From the NCBI GenBank assembly GCA_024637115.1, contig JAGXFU010000013.1, positions 62,001 through 126,000 on the forward strand: a DNA stretch of 64,000 nucleotides, given 5' to 3'. Within the stretch, counting starts at the first letter, position 1, and each line of letters begins with the position of its first letter. Origin of the DNA: Actinomycetes bacterium. Lineage in GTDB: Bacteria; Actinomycetota; Coriobacteriia; Anaerosomatales; JAGXFU01. Shown piece by piece: positions 1 to 7,772 of this stretch. A program made the position numbers and the translations under genes. A model generated the notes under the pieces. It had not been told where the DNA came from. It saw only the letters and a list, made by a program, of their open reading frames with translations, and made no database searches.

Positions 1-1221
1 CTCCTCGGTCACCAACCACTTGCGCCTGCGATGCGGCATCTCCTCTGCCAACTCAGCAGCAAGCATCACATCCACGAAGTCGGCGGTGGTGAAGAAGCGC
101 TTCTTGCGCAGCAGCAGGAGCAGCGGCAGCAGAAGGAACGGTGCGAGACACCAGCGCCAATACGGCAATGCTTCTGCCACTGGCACCGGAATCGCCTCTT
201 GCGGCCAACCCCACACCTGCACCCGAGCATTCGCACTGTCCGCGATGAATATGCGGTTGTCATCGGACACGCTCGCATCGTTCGGGTAGCTGAACTGTCC
301 GTCCAGCACGCCGCGCTCCCCGAAGCTCACGATGCGACCGTTATTCTCCGACCATATGGTTCCGTCGTGCGCCAGCGTATCGATGACCACCAGTCGCGCG
401 GTGGAGCTGCTGTCATCCGAACGGAACGGGTTGAGGAAATCAAGGCCACGAGGCAGACCGTCAGTGACAATGATCCGCTCGTATTCACCCTCCAGATTGA
501 AAATCTGGATTCTCCTGTTGTTGCTGTCGGCAATCCAGACTTCCTCACCCTTGACCTTGACGCTGTTAGGGAATTGGAAGTACTCCTGACCCTCAGTGGC
601 ATCGGTGACTGCACCTACGGTTCCAACGGATCTGACAAAGGTACCCTCGGGATCGAAGATGAGCAGGCGGTGGCCGTTGAGGATCTCGGTGACATAGAGC
701 GAACCATCGTCGCCAAAATCGAACGCAACGGGTGCCCACTGCGTCTCCCCCGTCTCAAAGCCCGCCAGCTCGCTCTCGGGAAGATTGGGGTCGAATTCGC
801 CTACGTAGTCGCCATTGGTCTTGAATATGTTGATCGTGCGTGTGCGGCGATCGCTGATCCAGATATCCCCGGTAAGCGGATTCTTTGCAATGTAGAGCGG
901 AACGAGCATCCGCTCCCCAGTGAGTTCGCTCTGCACCTCACCATCGAGGTTGGTCACCCAGACTTTTCGCTTCCTGGTATCAGAGACGTAGACGGTCTCA
1001 CCGTCCACAAAGACCCCGATCGGACGCACAAACGAGTCACCCTCGGGCCCACCAAACGAATAGAGGAACTCCGGCGCCGGAATCGCCTCTCCGGTGGGAG
1101 CCGTAAAATCAAAGGTCAACTGACGGGTGGTACGGAAATATGCAAAGTAACTTCCCACGAGCAGAAGCACGAGGAGAAGTATCGCTATGAGCACGACCTT
1201 GCGTCGTTGCTTCCTCGTCAT
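1..1221 (-). CDS. NHL-repeat (six-bladed beta-propeller) membrane protein, 3' end cut by window edge
   Basis: The minus strand from an ATG at 1221 stays open to position 1, so the gene runs off the window and 407 codons are visible. The N-terminus is basic (MTRKQRRKVV) followed by a hydrophobic anchor of about 20 residues. The body carries NHL-like blade motifs such as FSYPNDASVSDDNRIFIADS and ends DSANARVQVWG. A second hydrophobic stretch (PFLLLPLLLL) near codon 370 precedes a basic cytoplasmic-looking tail. A GGAGAGG sits 14 nt before the ATG. The upstream TPR gene stops 40 bp away, so the two are probably one transcript. NHL propellers are often encoded beside multiheme cytochromes and may scaffold them; that role is inference. 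The long plus-strand ORF over this region is its shadow. Confidence 0.8.
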   Translation of the reverse strand, partial: MTRKQRRKVVLIAILLLVLLLVGSYFAYFRTTRQLTFDFTAPTGEAIPAPEFLYSFGGPEGDSFVRPIGVFVDGETVYVSDTRKRKVWVTNLDGEVQSELTGERMLVPLYIAKNPLTGDIWISDRRTRTINIFKTNGDYVGEFDPNLPESELAGFETGETQWAPVAFDFGDDGSLYVTEILNGHRLLIFDPEGTFVRSVGTVGAVTDATEGQEYFQFPNSVKVKGEEVWIADSNNRRIQIFNLEGEYERIIVTDGLPRGLDFLNPFRSDDSSSTARLVVIDTLAHDGTIWSENNGRIVSFGERGVLDGQFSYPNDASVSDDNRIFIADSANARVQVWGWPQEAIPVPVAEALPYWRWCLAPFLLLPLLLLLRKKRFFTTADFVDVMLAAELAEEMPHRRRKWLVTEE

Positions 1222-1261
1222 ATGGAAAACCCGAACCTCTCCGTCATCAGTACAGTCATCT

Positions 1262-2347
1262 CTACTTGGTCTCAGTCTCTAGGCGGTCGATGGCTTCTTG
1301 AATGGCTTCATTCTCCGGAGCCAGGTCCAAAGCCTTCGCATATACCTTGAGTGCTGAAGCGGCGTCATCTCGAGCTTCGAGTACCTCTGCATGGAGAATG
1401 TGTCCCGCTACACGCGTGGGATCCAGATTGGTGCTGATCAGCGCCGCTTTGAGTGCCTCTTCGATCTCGCCGTCCTCCAGCGCCTTGCGACCACGCGCTT
1501 CCCACTCCTCGGAAGTACCGATCGAAGCAAGAGCTTCTGCGGGAGGGTCCGCGTCCGGAGCCAACTCAGCGGCCCGGTAGAAGAATGACGATGCGTTAAC
1601 GAGGTCATCTTGGCCAAAGTAGATTTCACCCATGAGGAAATGCGCCTGGGCGAAGTTGGGATCGAAAGCGAGAGCAATCTCGAGTTGGTCGATGGCCGCC
1701 TCCGGCTCATCAATGCCAACGTACGCTCTCGCGAGATAGTAGTACGTGTCTGAAGCATCGCGACGGATTCGGAGCGACCCCTTGAAGTAGCCCACGGCTT
1801 CCTCGTAGTTACCCTCAGAGAGTTCAATCCGGCCCAGACTAAACAGGGCGGTGTCGCGACGGTTATTGATTTCGTCGAAATCCTGGCCCTCGGTGATCTC
1901 CACGACTCGAAGGAAATAGCGCCGAGCCGCCGTGTAGTCGTCGCTCAGCATCGCAACCAAGCCGAGATCCATGTACGCGCCAGAATGGTTTTCGTCGAGC
2001 TTGAGCGCGTTCTCAAGCTGCTCAACGGCCTGACCATACTCACCGACCGAGGCGAGAGCTTCTCCAAGCCTGACGCGAAGAGCCGACTCATTCGGGTTCT
2101 GCCGAACCTGACTCTTGAGGTCCTGAATCACGCGAAGCGCGGGAGTTGCAGTGAGAGCAGCCTGTCGGTTTGCCCACACGCTATATCCGAAATAGCCGCC
2201 AACAAGAAGAATGGCGGCGACGAGGGCGCCGACAAGGGCATTCAGGATATTGTCGAGTCGATCTGGGGGCAGCTTGACTGTGCCCGAACCGTTTACTGCG
2301 TCCGAATCGTCAGCTGCGGCAGAATCGCCAGATTGCAGTTCAGTCAT
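1262..2347 (-). CDS. Membrane-anchored TPR protein
   Basis: This 361-residue protein has an acidic N-terminal tail, one membrane helix at about residues 35-57, and then repeated TPR units through the rest of its length (for example the stretches beginning ALRVRLGEALASVGEYGQAV and SGAYMDLGLVAMLSDDYTAA). The TPR solenoid should sit outside the membrane if the acidic tail is cytoplasmic. No enzymatic motif is present. It lies between a multiheme cytochrome operon and an NHL-repeat protein and has a good promoter of its own upstream, so a role as an assembly or docking scaffold for the extracytoplasmic redox proteins is plausible but inferred. Confidence 0.85.
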   Translation of the reverse strand: MTELQSGDSAAADDSDAVNGSGTVKLPPDRLDNILNALVGALVAAILLVGGYFGYSVWANRQAALTATPALRVIQDLKSQVRQNPNESALRVRLGEALASVGEYGQAVEQLENALKLDENHSGAYMDLGLVAMLSDDYTAARRYFLRVVEITEGQDFDEINNRRDTALFSLGRIELSEGNYEEAVGYFKGSLRIRRDASDTYYYLARAYVGIDEPEAAIDQLEIALAFDPNFAQAHFLMGEIYFGQDDLVNASSFFYRAAELAPDADPPAEALASIGTSEEWEARGRKALEDGEIEEALKAALISTNLDPTRVAGHILHAEVLEARDDAASALKVYAKALDLAPENEAIQEAIDRLETETK

Positions 2348-2431
2348 CGAGGAACGGTATCCTTACCTGTACGTCTGAATGCTCAGGGCCTACCGGGACC
2401 CGACTGTGAGCACGTGATGAACCTTCACGAA

Positions 2432-2459
2432 ACTACACGTCAGAAGGAGTATGTGTCAA
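2432..2459 (-). promoter_or_regulatory. Sigma-70-type promoter for the TPR/NHL pair
   Basis: On the minus strand a perfect -35 hexamer TTGACA (2459-2454) is followed by a 16-nt spacer and TGTAGT (2437-2432). It lies in the 234-bp gap between the 20-heme cytochrome gene and the TPR gene and points at the TPR gene. Just upstream is the word ATGTAACTATTG, which recurs with one change in the leader of the cytochrome operon at about 7443-7454. Confidence 0.6.
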
Positions 2460-2581
2460 TAGTTACATTCTCCGGGCAAGCGCCGCCAAACGGCCGCGCG
2501 CAGAGAGCAAAACTGGGGGTGCGAGCAGCAGTTTCTTCGTAGGATTCCCGTGTACCGCTCGCCCCTGCGCACAGACCTCCA

Positions 2582-4201
2582 TCAAACGCCCACATCCGCA
2601 TGACACCGGCGGCACAGCGATGCACCCGGATAGGGCGCAATCTGCGTATCGAACACATCAAGAGCACCATGGCAGTCGTAACACAGGCGCAAGTCGTGCC
2701 CTTGAATCTTGGCGAGTTCCTGCGCCTGATCCGACGAGCCGAAACTCACATGACAGTCGTAGCACTTGTATGGCTCATCGCGGCTCGGAGTGTCGGCAAC
2801 GTTGAAATGCACAGCGTGCTCGGCAAAGCCTTTGTTCTGGATGTCCACAGCAGGCTCTTGCTTCATCTCGTCGTGGCACGGCACGCAGTTCTCGGCAATG
2901 AGCTCCGAGCGCCCGACACCCTGGTGATGGCACGCCTGACAGGAGTCCCTGTCCGTATGACACACATTGCAGTCATCACCATTGGCATCTCCCGCCGGAG
3001 CATGGTTCTCAAGCCAGTCCGGTGGATGCGGCATGACAGTCTTGTGACAACGTTTGCATGATCTTGAATCATGGCACGAACCGCACGAACCCTCTTGCTG
3101 CAAGTAGAGCTTCCCGTGGGCCGGCATCCACTCCGCGTTCAGGTGATCCGCCGGGATGACGGCCTCGCTTCCCGGACCGGTCTCCCGTTGTCCCCGATGG
3201 CACTCGACACAGAACTCTGACTGGTGGCACATGGCGCAGTACGCCGGATCGGTACCCGCTCGCTCCTTGTGCTCGCCCACGCGAAAGTCCTCGGTGTGGT
3301 CGCTGGGCATCAGCTCGAAATCGGCCGGATGGCATGCCAGGCAGTCTTCTGTCGCCACAACGCCCGCCCGGGCGTGTGTGAGGCCGTGGCAGCGGTAGCA
3401 TGACATCATGTCCGGCCGACGCACCTGTTCGATGCCATGGCCGAACTTGGGATGGCACACCGTGCAGTCATAGTTGCGCCGCAAGTGAGCCGCGTGTTCA
3501 AAGATCACAACACCCGGCATGAAGTCATCGATATCCGGATGACAGTAGATGCACTGCCCCATCGAGGTTGGTTGCGTGGGGTAGACATCGACCGCGGGTC
3601 TCTCGAGCTTGTTGGGAAGGATTCCGAGATAGGTGTTCGGGATCTCACTGATATCGATGTCCATCTCAACGTGGCACGCATCGCAATCAGTGGGCGCATC
3701 GTGGCACATCATGCACGAATTGGTATCCGCCTTTGAACGCTCAGCATGCGGCGCCTCGGCCCAATCCTTGGTATGCCATCTCGGCCTGAGCGGGAACGAC
3801 GGAGTGTGGCAGTCCTGGCACGCCGAGGTCGCCAGCTCGCCTTGCGGGCCGTGCTCGATGCCGTGGCAGTTGAAACAGCTCTCCATGGGCGGCGTGTAGG
3901 TCCTGCCGTTCTCATGAGCCATGCGGAAGTGACACGAGTTGCAACTCACCACGAGGTGGTTACCGTGGGAGAAGATGAGTCCCGGTTTCTTGGCCTCGCC
4001 AAGTTCGATATGGCACGGGGCGCAGTTCGCGGCCTCGACCTCGCCGGTGAGGTTGATCGTCTCAGGAACCTGGCCACTACCCAGACCCGGGGCGACAAGC
4101 AGGAAGGCGGCGGCGACCATAACGGTCACCGCCACCCCCCACGCGTAGCGCTTAAGTGATATGTGTGTCAGTTCATCCACGATGTCAGGTTGAGCCACCA
4201 C
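2582..4201 (-). CDS. 20-heme c-type cytochrome
   Basis: The 539-residue product contains 20 CXXCH heme-attachment motifs, from CAPCH near residue 60 to CRRCH near the C-terminus. A hydrophobic segment at about residues 19-42 acts as signal or anchor. Many isolated histidines (FSHGNH, HAAHLRR) can serve as distal ligands. The GTG at 4201 overlaps the upstream cytochrome gene by 34 bp; an in-frame GTG at 4180 is an alternative, and neither has a strong ribosome site, which suggests translational coupling. It is the last gene of the b-type cytochrome / 7-heme / 13-heme / 20-heme operon and probably carries electrons furthest from the quinone pool. The terminal acceptor cannot be told from sequence. 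Confidence 0.93.
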   Translation of the reverse strand: MVAQPDIVDELTHISLKRYAWGVAVTVMVAAAFLLVAPGLGSGQVPETINLTGEVEAANCAPCHIELGEAKKPGLIFSHGNHLVVSCNSCHFRMAHENGRTYTPPMESCFNCHGIEHGPQGELATSACQDCHTPSFPLRPRWHTKDWAEAPHAERSKADTNSCMMCHDAPTDCDACHVEMDIDISEIPNTYLGILPNKLERPAVDVYPTQPTSMGQCIYCHPDIDDFMPGVVIFEHAAHLRRNYDCTVCHPKFGHGIEQVRRPDMMSCYRCHGLTHARAGVVATEDCLACHPADFELMPSDHTEDFRVGEHKERAGTDPAYCAMCHQSEFCVECHRGQRETGPGSEAVIPADHLNAEWMPAHGKLYLQQEGSCGSCHDSRSCKRCHKTVMPHPPDWLENHAPAGDANGDDCNVCHTDRDSCQACHHQGVGRSELIAENCVPCHDEMKQEPAVDIQNKGFAEHAVHFNVADTPSRDEPYKCYDCHVSFGSSDQAQELAKIQGHDLRLCYDCHGALDVFDTQIAPYPGASLCRRCHADVGV

Positions 4202-5481
4202 TGTCTCAGGACGTTATCCTCGGCAGTTTCCTTCTTCTGATGAATCAGGTCACTGGCGGCATTGGTGAAAGACTCACCGGATCCATTGTGACACCCTTCG
4301 GTCCCACATGTATCGCCCTTGTTTTGATCGGACATCTTTGACTCAGGATCACTCGACGGCATGATTCCGTGCGCGCCGTGGCAATCCCAACATGCGGGAG
4401 CGTCGAGTGCGCCCTGCTTGTACGCCGCTCCATGATAGTAGTCATCGTAGGAGTTGTATTCCTCGAGATGACAGCGAGCGCACATGCGGTAGGCGCCGCC
4501 GTGAAGCTCACGCTGTGCAAACTCGGTGTCGAGCTTTTTGATGTAGTGACCACCATGGCAGCCGGCGCATGTGGCCGAATCAAGGTTGCCGTCTGCGATT
4601 TCATCAGCGTGAATCGACGTATTGTACTCGGCGACCATCTCCGCGTTAGAAGCAGCCTTCTCGGCATCCCCGCCCCATGTGGCGGGATCGGCGTGACAGT
4701 TGGCGCACGCCAGACCGGCGTTGACCTGCCAGATCGGGGTGGGCGCTTCAACATCCTCGTACTCGTAGTCCTGGTGACACTTCTGGCATGAGAGATCACG
4801 GTGTGCGGAGTCATCGACTCCGACTACCTGAAACGACTTGGGCGCGCCCTCACTCGTCTTGGTCAGGTTCTCATCGCCGTGACAGGCGTTGCAGCCTCCG
4901 TCGGAGTCATATGTGTATGCGGACTCCGGCTCCCAACGCACGTACTTATCCTCATGGCAGTCATCACAGAATGCACCGTCGTGGCACATCATGCACTGTG
5001 TCTGAAGGTTATCCAGGGAGGGTTGAACATGAGGTTCCTGGGCCCAGTCGAACGTGTGGAATGAGGGGCGCAGGTTGTCCTTGGGGGTGATGTGGCAATC
5101 CTCACACACACCGGTCGCCAGCTCGCCCATGGGACCATGCTGGAGCCCGTGACAGTTGAAGCACGCCTTCATGGACGGCCGCTCGGTACCCTCAGAACGG
5201 TGAGGGAACCGGCTGTGACAGCTGCTACACGCAATCAGCTGGTGGTAGCCGTGGGTGAAGATTATTTCCGAGGCGTAGTTGTCGGTCTCGGAGATGTTCG
5301 CGTGGCACGGATCGCAGTTCTCCCCATATACCTTGCCGCCCAGATCGATGATGAGCGTCTCATCGTCGATCGCGACTTGTGCGAACGCGGCCGTCGCCAC
5401 TGAAAACACCATGACCGCGGTAAGAACCGCGAACATCATGGAGATCAGCCTGGCGGAGCGTCCTCCCAGCTTGCCTGTCAT
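4168..5481 (-). CDS. 13-heme c-type cytochrome (12 CXXCH plus one CX4CH)
   Basis: This 437-residue protein starts with a signal peptide ending in an AxA-type site (ATAAFAQ). It has 12 CXXCH motifs and one final CX4CH site, CGTEGCH. The C-terminal third (YDDYYHGAAYKQGALDAPACWDCH to the CX4CH) closely matches the C-terminal third of the 7-heme protein encoded just upstream, so the two share a module. The C-terminus ends in an aromatic amphipathic stretch (RQWWLNLTSW). The gene starts 45 bp after the 7-heme gene and overlaps the 20-heme gene. It is expected to be an extracytoplasmic electron carrier between the quinol-side proteins and the 20-heme cytochrome. Confidence 0.93.
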   Translation of the reverse strand: MTGKLGGRSARLISMMFAVLTAVMVFSVATAAFAQVAIDDETLIIDLGGKVYGENCDPCHANISETDNYASEIIFTHGYHQLIACSSCHSRFPHRSEGTERPSMKACFNCHGLQHGPMGELATGVCEDCHITPKDNLRPSFHTFDWAQEPHVQPSLDNLQTQCMMCHDGAFCDDCHEDKYVRWEPESAYTYDSDGGCNACHGDENLTKTSEGAPKSFQVVGVDDSAHRDLSCQKCHQDYEYEDVEAPTPIWQVNAGLACANCHADPATWGGDAEKAASNAEMVAEYNTSIHADEIADGNLDSATCAGCHGGHYIKKLDTEFAQRELHGGAYRMCARCHLEEYNSYDDYYHGAAYKQGALDAPACWDCHGAHGIMPSSDPESKMSDQNKGDTCGTEGCHNGSGESFTNAASDLIHQKKETAEDNVLRQWWLNLTSWMN

Positions 5482-5526
5482 ATCGCCTAACCCCTTCCTC
5501 TCCCGGTCACCGGGGGGAGTTGTGAC

Positions 5527-6399
5527 CTACGTGAACCAGGCTCGGATCGTCCCGAAGATCCCCTGGATCGACTCCTTCACACCGTCAATCGTTTGATAGA
5601 GCGGGTTCTCCGCTCTTACTTCGTCCCTACGGTGGACAAGACCTGCATACTGCAGGTATGTCTCATTGGGATCATCGTGGCAGCCGTCTTGCCCGCACGT
5701 CTTGTCGAGGTTGTCCTCGTGAAGCGTTGAGTCGCGGTTTGAAGACGACTGAATCGTGTGGTAGTCATGGCAATCCCAGCATGAGGGAGCATCCACTGCC
5801 CCGCGCCGGTATGCCGCTCCGTGGTAGTAGTCCGAGTAACTGTCCCATTCATCAGGGTGACACGTGCCACACATTTCAAACCCACGAAGGTGCAGTTCGG
5901 CCTGAGCCTCAGGATTATCCGTGAGCATCTTGATCGTGTGTGACGGTTGGTGACAGTCACCGCACAGCGGCTTGGTCGCCTCGTCCTCTGACAGCTCCTG
6001 TCCGGGCTGAACCGCAATCGAGTGAACGCCAAGACTGTATGCCGTCCATTGATCCTGATGGCAGTTCTTACACGCTAATCTCGCGGTGCGCACCCAATCC
6101 GTCTGCTCGATGTTGTGCGGCGACTTGTACGCAAAGTCGATGTGACAACCCGAACAGGTGATGGCCGCGTGCGCCGACTCATCGAGGTCCCGCCCGTCGA
6201 CCCAGTACGAAATGAACTGGTCACCCTGCAGACGACCAAGGTTCTTGTCGCCGTGGCACACCATGCAGCCGGACTTGCCCGCTGTGGGCAACGTGAAGTT
6301 CAAGTCGTAATCCTGGGCAACGGCGATAGCGGGTATCAGGAAGCCCACGCAGGCAATCGCGAGTGCGATCAGAAACGCCATGCGACGGGCTGAGAACAC
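5527..6399 (-). CDS. 7-heme c-type cytochrome (6 CXXCH plus one CX4CH)
   Basis: The 290-residue product has a signal peptide (cleavage near AIAVAQ), six CXXCH motifs and one terminal CX4CH (CGQDGCH). From the fifth motif onward it mirrors the 13-heme protein (YSDYYHGAAYRRGAVDAPSCWDCH), pointing to a duplicated domain. The C-terminal 20 residues form an amphipathic helix (VKESIQGIFGTIRAWF). It lies 14 bp downstream of the b-type cytochrome gene, so it is the likely direct electron acceptor from the membrane subunit. Overall architecture resembles NrfH/NapC-like and octaheme-associated small cytochromes only in general terms; the exact family was not identified. Confidence 0.92.
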   Translation of the reverse strand: MFSARRMAFLIALAIACVGFLIPAIAVAQDYDLNFTLPTAGKSGCMVCHGDKNLGRLQGDQFISYWVDGRDLDESAHAAITCSGCHIDFAYKSPHNIEQTDWVRTARLACKNCHQDQWTAYSLGVHSIAVQPGQELSEDEATKPLCGDCHQPSHTIKMLTDNPEAQAELHLRGFEMCGTCHPDEWDSYSDYYHGAAYRRGAVDAPSCWDCHDYHTIQSSSNRDSTLHEDNLDKTCGQDGCHDDPNETYLQYAGLVHRRDEVRAENPLYQTIDGVKESIQGIFGTIRAWFT

Positions 6400-6413
6400 C
6401 TGATCTCCCTCTG

Positions 6414-7289
6414 CTAGTCGTTCAGTATCGGCGATGGCGCATGCTCATGATCCACGCCGTGAGTATCCTTGTGTCCGTGATCATCATGCGCCGCGGTGTT
6501 CTCGCGATCGAACACCGAAAGACCAAAGAAGTTGAGAAACGCCGGGAAGTCCTCGGAAACAGAGAGATACACGTGAATCGTGGTGAACATGATGAACAGC
6601 CAGTTCAGAATGTAGTGAGCGATGCGCGCATACCAACCGATAAGGTCGACCGATTCCACAAACGGCAGGAAGCCACCAAGGAGCCAAAAACGGGGGCTCT
6701 CACCGAACAAGAACGGATTGGTCACGAGGGCGAAGCCCGTATACGCCTGGATTATGAGCATCGGCGCGAACGCGATGTAGACCGCCTTCTGCATGATGTT
6801 GTACTTGCCCAGGTGCGGCTTGCTCGGCTTGACGAAGATGTAGTACAGGATGACTTTGGGTGCGGTCACGACATCCTGCTTGGTGATCGCAAACTCTCTA
6901 TAGTCGCGCCGTGCAGATGCGAACGCGTACCAGAGTCGCCAGATGAGGTTGATCGTGACGACGATCATGGCCACGTAGTGCGCATAGCGCATGAACGTGC
7001 GAGCGTTGTCCCAGCCGCCAAAGATGAAACCCGGGAAACGGATATACAGTCCCGTCAGCGCCAGAACAATCATTGAGAAGACGTGTTGGAAGTGCATGAA
7101 CTTGGGCAGGAACGGAATCGGAGGACCATCGTGATGCGGCCATTCCCAGTTCCTGAACCGACGTTTGAGACGACCGGTCAGGATGTTGCCGACAAAGTGG
7201 CCGCACAACGCAATGAGCATCACCACATAGACCGTGGTGAACACGTAGTCGAGCCAGACGTTGAAATCCAAAATGTCTATCTCCGACAC
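6414..7289 (-). CDS. Membrane b-type cytochrome (quinone-interacting subunit)
   Basis: This 291-residue protein has about five membrane helices with histidines suited to b-heme ligation (HFVG, FQHVFS, YAHYVAM, IAHYIL, TTIHVYLS), in the style of the cytochrome b561 / formate dehydrogenase gamma / Ni-Fe hydrogenase cytochrome b superfamily. The C-terminus is His/Asp-rich (DDHGHKDTHG). A GTG start at 7289 is preceded by GGGAG. As first gene of the multiheme operon it is expected to exchange electrons with menaquinone and pass them to the 7-heme protein. No dehydrogenase or hydrogenase catalytic subunit is encoded nearby. Confidence 0.85.
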   Translation of the reverse strand: MSEIDILDFNVWLDYVFTTVYVVMLIALCGHFVGNILTGRLKRRFRNWEWPHHDGPPIPFLPKFMHFQHVFSMIVLALTGLYIRFPGFIFGGWDNARTFMRYAHYVAMIVVTINLIWRLWYAFASARRDYREFAITKQDVVTAPKVILYYIFVKPSKPHLGKYNIMQKAVYIAFAPMLIIQAYTGFALVTNPFLFGESPRFWLLGGFLPFVESVDLIGWYARIAHYILNWLFIMFTTIHVYLSVSEDFPAFLNFFGLSVFDRENTAAHDDHGHKDTHGVDHEHAPSPILND

Positions 7290-7526
7290 CCCCTACTCCC
7301 AGTAGTGTGTGTGCGAACCGCGTAGCGCTGATCGCATCAGTCAAACGGAGCGGCACGCTCCACCCCGACTCGCACACCCTTGCAGGCACAACGAGCCGAC
7401 GACCCAAAGCCGGAGGGTCGCCGGAAACGGGAAACTTCGTAACAACAGTTACATAGATAGCAGGATACGGGGGGGTGCCCTCTCAAGTCAACGCGCATTC
7501 ATGCTCGCTCACGAGCAAAAATCGCC
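7290..7526 (-). promoter_or_regulatory. Leader region of the multiheme operon with hairpin and small palindrome
   Basis: The 237-bp gap before the b-type cytochrome gene holds two structures. One is a hairpin at 7397-7423 with 9-bp arms (minus strand CGGCGACCC and GGGTCGTCG, one G-U pair) around a 9-nt loop. The other is the palindrome GTAAC-N4-GTTAC at 7439-7452. The word ATGTAACTGTTG next to it recurs near the promoter at 2459 with one difference. The hairpin matches no riboswitch class I can name with confidence. No clear -35/-10 pair stands out. Confidence 0.35.
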
Positions 7527-7772
7527 CTAGAAGTCCTCGATCTCAGCTCTGGTTACAGGATCGAGATCAGCTGCTGCAAGAAGATCCCTCGCCCGCCCGG
7601 CAGATTCCGGTGGGATGCGCATCGCGATTCCGCACAGCGCACCGAGCACCGGAGGTGCAGGAATCGGCACCACACGAAGGTCGGCAGCCTTGAGAACTGC
7701 CTCAGCTGCCAGCGCATCATGGGTGGTCTCAAAGCCGAACACCACAAAGGGCCGCTTCTGCCTACGCGTCAT
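7527..7772 (-). CDS. DUF3343-type small protein, putative Se/S carrier
   Basis: The start is set at ATG 7772, which overlaps the stop of the cysteine desulfurase gene (ATGA), giving 81 residues beginning MTRRQKRPFVVFGFETTHDAL. The fold signature (a short beta-strand, then TTHDALAAE, then IPAPP and CGIAMRI) fits the DUF3343 family, whose genes are commonly linked to selenium metabolism, a class V desulfurase and YedF. The single conserved cysteine lies in the GALCGIAMR segment and could carry persulfide or perselenide from the adjacent desulfurase. The carrier role is inference from context. Confidence 0.8.
   Translation of the reverse strand: MTRRQKRPFVVFGFETTHDALAAEAVLKAADLRVVPIPAPPVLGALCGIAMRIPPESAGRARDLLAAADLDPVTRAEIEDF

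Noticed and set aside
31-1350. 439-codon plus-strand ORF
   Set aside because: It is the antisense shadow of the NHL-repeat gene; its translation has no domain pattern, while the minus frame has propeller blades and a membrane anchor.
7290-7526. Possible c-di-GMP or other riboswitch
   Set aside because: The plus strand contains a short AAAGCC word as in GEMM elements, but the conserved core and tetraloop receptor are missing, and that strand has no downstream gene. Only an unnamed hairpin is reported.
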